Of a stretch of DNA of 64,000 bases, positions 59,591 to 64,000 are shown in pieces; the stretch's first letter is position 1, and every line of letters starts with the position of its first letter. The stretch is from Chitinophaga filiformis (GTDB lineage: Bacteria > Bacteroidota > Bacteroidia > Chitinophagales > Chitinophagaceae). Position numbers and translations under genes: made by a program. The stretch is from NCBI RefSeq assembly GCF_021646545.1, contig NZ_JAKIRP010000018.1:1-64000 (forward strand). Reading direction: 5' to 3'. The notes under the pieces were generated by a model that saw only the letters and a list, made by a program, of their open reading frames with translations, did not search any database and was not told the DNA's origin.

Positions 59591-60739
59591 ATGAAAACAA
59601 CATTTTCCTTTTGTAAACCCATGTTCCTGAAAACCTTCAGCTTATTGGGGCTTTGTGTCCTGCTTGCAGGTGCTTGCCGGCGTGATGTAAAAGAGACAGT
59701 TCCGCAGGGCGCTAAAGGAACTGTTTCTGATCTTCTGGCCAGTCAGATAAAACAGCAAGGCCACACCGTTACTGTCCCGGTCAATAGAAGTGTACCTGGC
59801 ATACTAACAGATGCTAATGGCGTAGAAATCAAAGCAAATCTTTCCGGACGAATATTGACTACACCGGATGAAATCTGCGAAGACCCATCACTGGCTGTTG
59901 TTGGGCCGAATACATTCACAACTGTGAAGCATACTATTTACGACTGCCAAAACGTGAAGCATACATTGATATTGGAATGGAAGATCCGTAGTTCTTTCGA
60001 CCTGGTGATGACTAACCCCAATAATGCTTCACAGTTCAGTAAAGGAAGGATAAGGATAAAATCCGGCACCACCGTCACGTTTCAGGACTTAAGTATTCCT
60101 CTGACTACGCTTACATATACAGGAGACGATCCCAATGAGCCGGGAGTAAAACAGTATACTCTTACTTATACTAAAACTGACATTCCGGATCAGTACCTGA
60201 CTGAGGGCGCTTATACTGCAATAGAGGGATCTGCAGTGGTATATACCGATTGTGCGGTGACTTATCTTATTACAACGCCTTATGCGCCAATATCTCCATA
60301 TGGTACGGGACTTGACCCATGTCAGCGGATAGACAATGTATATATAACTCCAGCCACACCATCAACACCGCCGCTTTCCACTATTGATTGTGGCGTGATA
60401 GCCGGTAGCTATGTTGTGGGCAGTCCGGGCGCCTGCCAGAATTATGTCTTTAATATGGCAAGCCAGGTGCAGGTCAAAAAGGCCGGCGATCCGGATGCCA
60501 ATTACGTGAATATTCAGTCCCTTGTTGTTGGTTCCAGCTCTCCGGCTACTACTGACGGTTTAGTGTACTATTGGGAGATTAGACGTATGCCGCAGCTGCA
60601 GTTCTATGTTCCTGGTGTTACAAATGCGTCTTTCCCGGGCGACTTTACCTTCAGGTGGAGGAATGCACATGGTACCGCGCCTAACACCTGTTATGGCCCC
60701 TGGTCAACACCTGTGACATATACGATCTATGATTTCTGA
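59591..60739 (+). CDS. Hypothetical lipoprotein, 382 aa
   Basis: Lipoprotein signal ends LLAGAC (Cys near residue 29), followed by RRDVKET. The N-terminal ~60 residues are a Ser/Thr/Val-rich linker. The body is beta-rich: FTTVKHTIYDCQNVKHTLIL, KGRIRIKSGTTVTFQDLSIP, GAYTAIEGSAVVYTDCAVTY, then a Cys-containing C-terminal domain with VVGSPGACQNYVFNMASQVQ and GDFTFRWRNAHGTAPNTCYG. Six Cys in the mature part may form disulfides. No domain match by eye; Bacteroidota-type surface protein is likely. Confidence 0.75.
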   Translation: MKTTFSFCKPMFLKTFSLLGLCVLLAGACRRDVKETVPQGAKGTVSDLLASQIKQQGHTVTVPVNRSVPGILTDANGVEIKANLSGRILTTPDEICEDPSLAVVGPNTFTTVKHTIYDCQNVKHTLILEWKIRSSFDLVMTNPNNASQFSKGRIRIKSGTTVTFQDLSIPLTTLTYTGDDPNEPGVKQYTLTYTKTDIPDQYLTEGAYTAIEGSAVVYTDCAVTYLITTPYAPISPYGTGLDPCQRIDNVYITPATPSTPPLSTIDCGVIAGSYVVGSPGACQNYVFNMASQVQVKKAGDPDANYVNIQSLVVGSSSPATTDGLVYYWEIRRMPQLQFYVPGVTNASFPGDFTFRWRNAHGTAPNTCYGPWSTPVTYTIYDF

Positions 60740-60772
60740 TTAGATAAAGTAAGAACATACATGAAACGAAGC

Positions 60773-60803
60773 AGGAGGAAGGCGTTATCCCTTCCTCCTT
60801 TGC
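60773..60803 (+). terminator. Rho-independent terminator
   Basis: AGGAGGAAGG (60773-60782) pairs exactly with CCTTCCTCCT (60790-60799), followed by TTTG. Confidence 0.7.
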
Positions 60804-60912
60804 TATGCTAATGAATAGCATGAAAATATATCGGTAACGACCTGGCGGATGGTTAGTTAGAACAGCCATTATCCGTGGGTGGTTATTAGTCATGGTCAGT
60901 TTGTAATAACGC

Positions 60913-61440
60913 TTAAAGCGTTACTTCAAATAACATCCGGTTGACTATTCCTGCGGGCTTAAACGGATGGTCCTCGATTGCAAGATCGGTTACAGCCATA
61001 TAATACGGGTTACACTTATTGTCTGATTTTACTTTCATATTGGTATAGGATAGCGTAGCGCTACCTACATCTGGAATGTTTATCTTATATCTGAATGCGC
61101 CCTGTTTTGTATCAGCAATATGAAACACGAGTGCTCCATACGCTGGCGCCGCTGAGTCCTTTCTAATCATGCCTTGTTGTGCCGGAAGGTCTGTTCCCTC
61201 GACAGTGATCGCTATAGCCGATGCATCAATGTTTTTTGATAGGAGAATATTCTCTCCCGTTTGTCCGTCTATAAATAAGAGTCCTACCATCGTAGGTGGT
61301 CGTTCGCTAAGTATATCTTCGCAGGGATCGGGTTGTGTTGATTTCCGGCATCCTGGTCCGAGACTTAGTGTAGTCAGAGATATCAATGCCAGATAATAAA
61401 ATTGCTTTGTACAGAAATGGGTTAATCGTCTTTCTTTCAT
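60913..61440 (-). CDS. Hypothetical lipoprotein, 175 aa
   Basis: The signal ends LGPGC (Cys near residue 31), then RKSTQPDPCEDILSE. The mature protein is a small beta domain with TMVGLLFIDGQTGENILLSK, YGALVFHIADTKQGAFRYKI and SATLSYTNMKVKSDNKCNPY, ending FEVTL. Paired Cys (DPC, NKC) may bridge. No family recognised. It faces the 59591 lipoprotein gene convergently, across 170 bp. Confidence 0.7.
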   Translation of the reverse strand: MKERRLTHFCTKQFYYLALISLTTLSLGPGCRKSTQPDPCEDILSERPPTMVGLLFIDGQTGENILLSKNIDASAIAITVEGTDLPAQQGMIRKDSAAPAYGALVFHIADTKQGAFRYKINIPDVGSATLSYTNMKVKSDNKCNPYYMAVTDLAIEDHPFKPAGIVNRMLFEVTL

Positions 61441-62018
61441 AAGGGATTTGTTTTAAAATGCGGCGGTCAATTATTAAATCTGAAAGAGAATGAGTTTATA
61501 CAAGACAAGGCCCGTATAGGGGCTCTGTACAGCGATATGCTACTCGCTGTGGTTACAAGAAAATAAGAGTTGTTAATAAGAACTGTATTAGGTTCAGATA
61601 ACTGTGGGGAAGTCAAGTACTTTGTTTTTTTACGGGTAACAACTCGTGGTAATAATAAATCGTAAAGAAGATTGATATTCATAACCGAATTTACACAAAA
61701 AGAATTATTCGCAAACACTCAAAAAAAGACGCGATGCCCGCCTTTTTTCATTTTATGGGCTGTAGGCCGGGATTGGCCCCTTGGGCTTCATGGTAGACGA
61801 GGGAGCGCGAGAGCGGTGGCGTCAGGAGTTAATGTACTCAGTTGCGACCGCCTGAATTCCAGCGGGAGAAAACAAAGATTGGCCGATGTGTCTCCCGATT
61901 CTGGTCTTATCGGGATAGTTTGTAGTCAAAATTGCTTAATTTCGCGCGCGCAGAAGTTTGCAACCTATATCTATAGCAGCCCCGCGCCGTTAAAGAAATT
62001 TTTTTGAAACATTACTCT
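61441..62018. other. Gene-free region upstream of the last CDS
   Basis: Minus-strand promoter side of the 60913 gene, then a more GC-rich segment (61750-61990) that holds no long ORF in a plausible frame and no strong hairpin. It should contain the promoter of the gene at 62019, but no exact TAnnTTTG box was seen. Confidence 0.4.
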
Positions 62019-64000
62019 ATGCCATTTAACTCAGCCTTCAGACCTGTGATAAAAGTAGGTCTTTTTTTTGCTTTACTTTTTGGGACAGTATTAGTAATAC
62101 CACTATCGGTATCCGCGCAGGCTCCTTCCAATAATGAATGTTCCGGAGCCATTACATTACCTGTGAACAACAATATAAGTTCGAATCTTGTTTACAAGGG
62201 CGCTTTGGGCTACGCTACTGAAAGTATGCCGGCATGTATCCGGTCTTCTTATCCGGCCAAGGATGTCTGGTATAAGTTTGTTGCCACGTCGGCTACCCAT
62301 AACATTACACTCAAACCGATCGAATATGCTGATTACACTTTCGAGGTATTTAGTGGCACATGCGGTTCATTGCAGTCGATAGCCTGTATAAACCTTACGT
62401 ACCTGGATGAAATGGAAGTAACTGTTTTGACAAACCTGTCAGTGGGAGAGACTTATTTTATAAGGGTTTATAACGTATTTGGCAGTGCATCGCCGTCGGG
62501 CACATTTAGTATATGCATTAATACCAATACCAGTACTATTAATAACGACGAATGCGAGGGCGCTATTAATATTTCAACTGACGGTACCAGGTACCGGTCT
62601 ACTAATATAGGAGCTACCTTGTCAATGCCCGCGTGTGCCGGAATGACCGACAGGGATATATGGTTTAAGTTTACAGCGACCAGTTCGCGGCATAGAATAT
62701 ATACTGGTACTCTTAATGGCGGTCCTAATGATCCCGTGGTAATGGAATTTTTTGAAGGTAGGTGCGGCGCACTTGTGCCGAGATCATGCTTCAATAAAAG
62801 TGGACAGGTTGCAGATTTTACAGACCTTGTTCGGGGGAGAACCTATTATTACCGGGCCTATTTCGGAAACGGCAGCGGCTTGAACACCGACTTTACTACC
62901 TCCGTATACAGCCCTGGACTGCCTCCGAAAAATGATGAATGTACAGGAGCTGTGACACTTCCGGTGAACAATAATACTTCCACTACGCTGAGCTACACCA
63001 CAAATTTTGGCACTGTGACAGAGTCAATGCCATCCTGCGTAGCGGGTGTCAATACGGCCAATGATGCCTGGTATAAATTCACTGCCACCAGTACGACGCA
63101 TAACCTCACGATTACGCCTGAGACCTATGATGACTTTATATTCGAGGTGTTTAAAGGGGATTGTCAGAATTTAGTGTCTATAGCATGTGTCAACGTAACA
63201 TTTTCTAACGAAAAAGAGGCTGCCGTTTTGACCGATCTCAATGTTGGAGAAACCTATTATCTGAGACTGTATGAGCGATGGGGCAAGGCATCGCAGGAAA
63301 TGCGACTGAATATATGTATTAACACAAATACAAGTACTATCCCTAATGACGAATGTGAAGGTGCTACCAATGTGGAAGTATCCAGTCCGACAGCAATTTC
63401 CCAGGTAATAAGTACTAATGTAGGAGCCACGTTATCCAGACCTGCGTGTATAGGTGCTGCAACGAATGACATCTGGTTTAAATTTATTGCAAAACAAAGC
63501 AGACAGCAGGTTGTCTGTGGCGCTGAATCTGGAAATGATCCCATTGCAGTAGAGGTGTTTAAAGGTAGCTGTACGGGTTTGACCTCCATCTTTTGTAAGG
63601 CTGATCCCAGTCAATTATCCGATCTTCAGAACCTCACGGTAGGGGCAACCTATTATTATCGCGTTTACTTTTCTAATGGGTCTGATTTGCGGACGAATAT
63701 AAGTACAAGAGTAGTCAGTGTACCTCCGCCGCCTGCCAACGATGAGTGTAGAGGTGCTGTAGCGCTGGCGGTGAATAAAAATGGTACCAACACGCTTAAC
63801 TACAATGGTACGTTGGGGTATTCTACTCAGTCGATGGCCGGGTGCATTGACTATGGATTGATGGCGTGCGATGTGTGGTACAAGTTCACAGCTGCATCCG
63901 CTACACATACTATTAATTTAACACCAACGAGTTTTGATGACTATATATTGGAGGCGTTCAGTGGTTCCTGCGACCAGCTTACATCTCTTGCTTGCGTAAA
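62019..64000 (+). CDS. Secreted protein with repeated Cys-containing beta domains (cut by window end)
   Basis: The ORF from ATG 62019 runs without stop to the window end (at least 660 aa). A hydrophobic signal (KVGLFFALLFGTVLVIPLSV) ends before QAPS. Domains of about 130-138 residues repeat, beginning NNECSGAITLPV near 62128, NDECEGAINIST near 62536, NDECTGAVTLPV near 62932, NDECEGATNVEV near 63346, NDECRGAVALAV near 63739. Each contains DVWYKF or DIWFKF, a FEVF-x-G-x-C element, and a VGETYFIRVY-like strand. Odd and even units belong to two alternating subtypes. These resemble PPC-like or T9SS-associated surface beta domains. A C-terminal sorting domain is expected beyond the window. Confidence 0.8.
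   Translation, partial: MPFNSAFRPVIKVGLFFALLFGTVLVIPLSVSAQAPSNNECSGAITLPVNNNISSNLVYKGALGYATESMPACIRSSYPAKDVWYKFVATSATHNITLKPIEYADYTFEVFSGTCGSLQSIACINLTYLDEMEVTVLTNLSVGETYFIRVYNVFGSASPSGTFSICINTNTSTINNDECEGAINISTDGTRYRSTNIGATLSMPACAGMTDRDIWFKFTATSSRHRIYTGTLNGGPNDPVVMEFFEGRCGALVPRSCFNKSGQVADFTDLVRGRTYYYRAYFGNGSGLNTDFTTSVYSPGLPPKNDECTGAVTLPVNNNTSTTLSYTTNFGTVTESMPSCVAGVNTANDAWYKFTATSTTHNLTITPETYDDFIFEVFKGDCQNLVSIACVNVTFSNEKEAAVLTDLNVGETYYLRLYERWGKASQEMRLNICINTNTSTIPNDECEGATNVEVSSPTAISQVISTNVGATLSRPACIGAATNDIWFKFIAKQSRQQVVCGAESGNDPIAVEVFKGSCTGLTSIFCKADPSQLSDLQNLTVGATYYYRVYFSNGSDLRTNISTRVVSVPPPPANDECRGAVALAVNKNGTNTLNYNGTLGYSTQSMAGCIDYGLMACDVWYKFTAASATHTINLTPTSFDDYILEAFSGSCDQLTSLACV

Noticed and set aside
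61672..62007. 111-aa plus-strand ORF
   Set aside because: No domain, a mixed low-complexity sequence, and it ends just before the signal-peptide gene at 62019. Treated as intergenic.
1..64000. tRNA or rRNA genes, T9SS machinery genes, complete insertion sequences
   Set aside because: None was recognised on either strand, although several T9SS cargo proteins are present. A tRNAscan/Infernal run would be decisive for RNAs.

Overview
The window reads as a chromosomal stretch of a Bacteroidota bacterium, most likely family Chitinophagaceae and close to Chitinophaga. The reasons are: CHU_C-type and type A Por/T9SS sorting domains on giant secreted proteins; many small lipoproteins with CKKD or CSKDE at the mature N-terminus; weak Shine-Dalgarno sites; and several TAnnTTTG promoter boxes typical of this phylum. 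No rRNA, tRNA, CRISPR array, integrase or complete mobile element was seen. The assignment rests on reading the proteins, not on a database search.

Layout. 1-3.3 kb: the 3' end of a group II intron, then preT and preA (reductive pyrimidine catabolism), separated by a four-unit tandem repeat and flanked by similar GC-rich hairpins. 3.5-13.7 kb: housekeeping and secreted enzymes (phosphocholine-specific phospholipase C, a PQQ-type sugar dehydrogenase, secreted acetolactate decarboxylase, DinB, Tag glycosylase) plus an independent structured RNA candidate at 8.74-8.98 kb. 13.8-19.5 kb: a transglutaminase-like protein, an SDR reductase, and a divergent MocR regulator/GNAT pair with direct-repeat operator candidates. 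19.6-29.6 kb: two tandem paralogous genes, each 1626 codons, for PKD-repeat/CHU_C surface proteins.

30-36.7 kb: a 44-codon ORF resembling a Bacteroidota lanthipeptide-type precursor; a GHSLGG esterase; a second DinB protein; lipoproteins including a tandem FimB/Mfa2-like pair whose start region is triplicated. 36.8-49.6 kb: an LRR-DUF1963 protein, a KirBac potassium channel, a MOSC protein, a 1362-aa SprB-repeat adhesin, a membrane-anchored class III nucleotidyl cyclase, a second sugar dehydrogenase, and a DUF2200 protein. 49.9-64 kb: hypothetical proteins, a methyltransferase, a zinc-ribbon protein, a T9SS metzincin protease, lipoproteins, and a secreted repeat protein cut by the window end.

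Functionally the region is dominated by the cell surface. Four proteins (two PKD/CHU_C, one SprB-repeat, one metzincin) carry or suggest type IX secretion signals and would depend on a T9SS machine encoded elsewhere. Most genes are single transcription units bounded by strong hairpin terminators. The least explained features are the hidden 44-codon RiPP-like ORF at 30064-30198, the RNA at 8741-8975, and the start-region triplication at 35676-35885.
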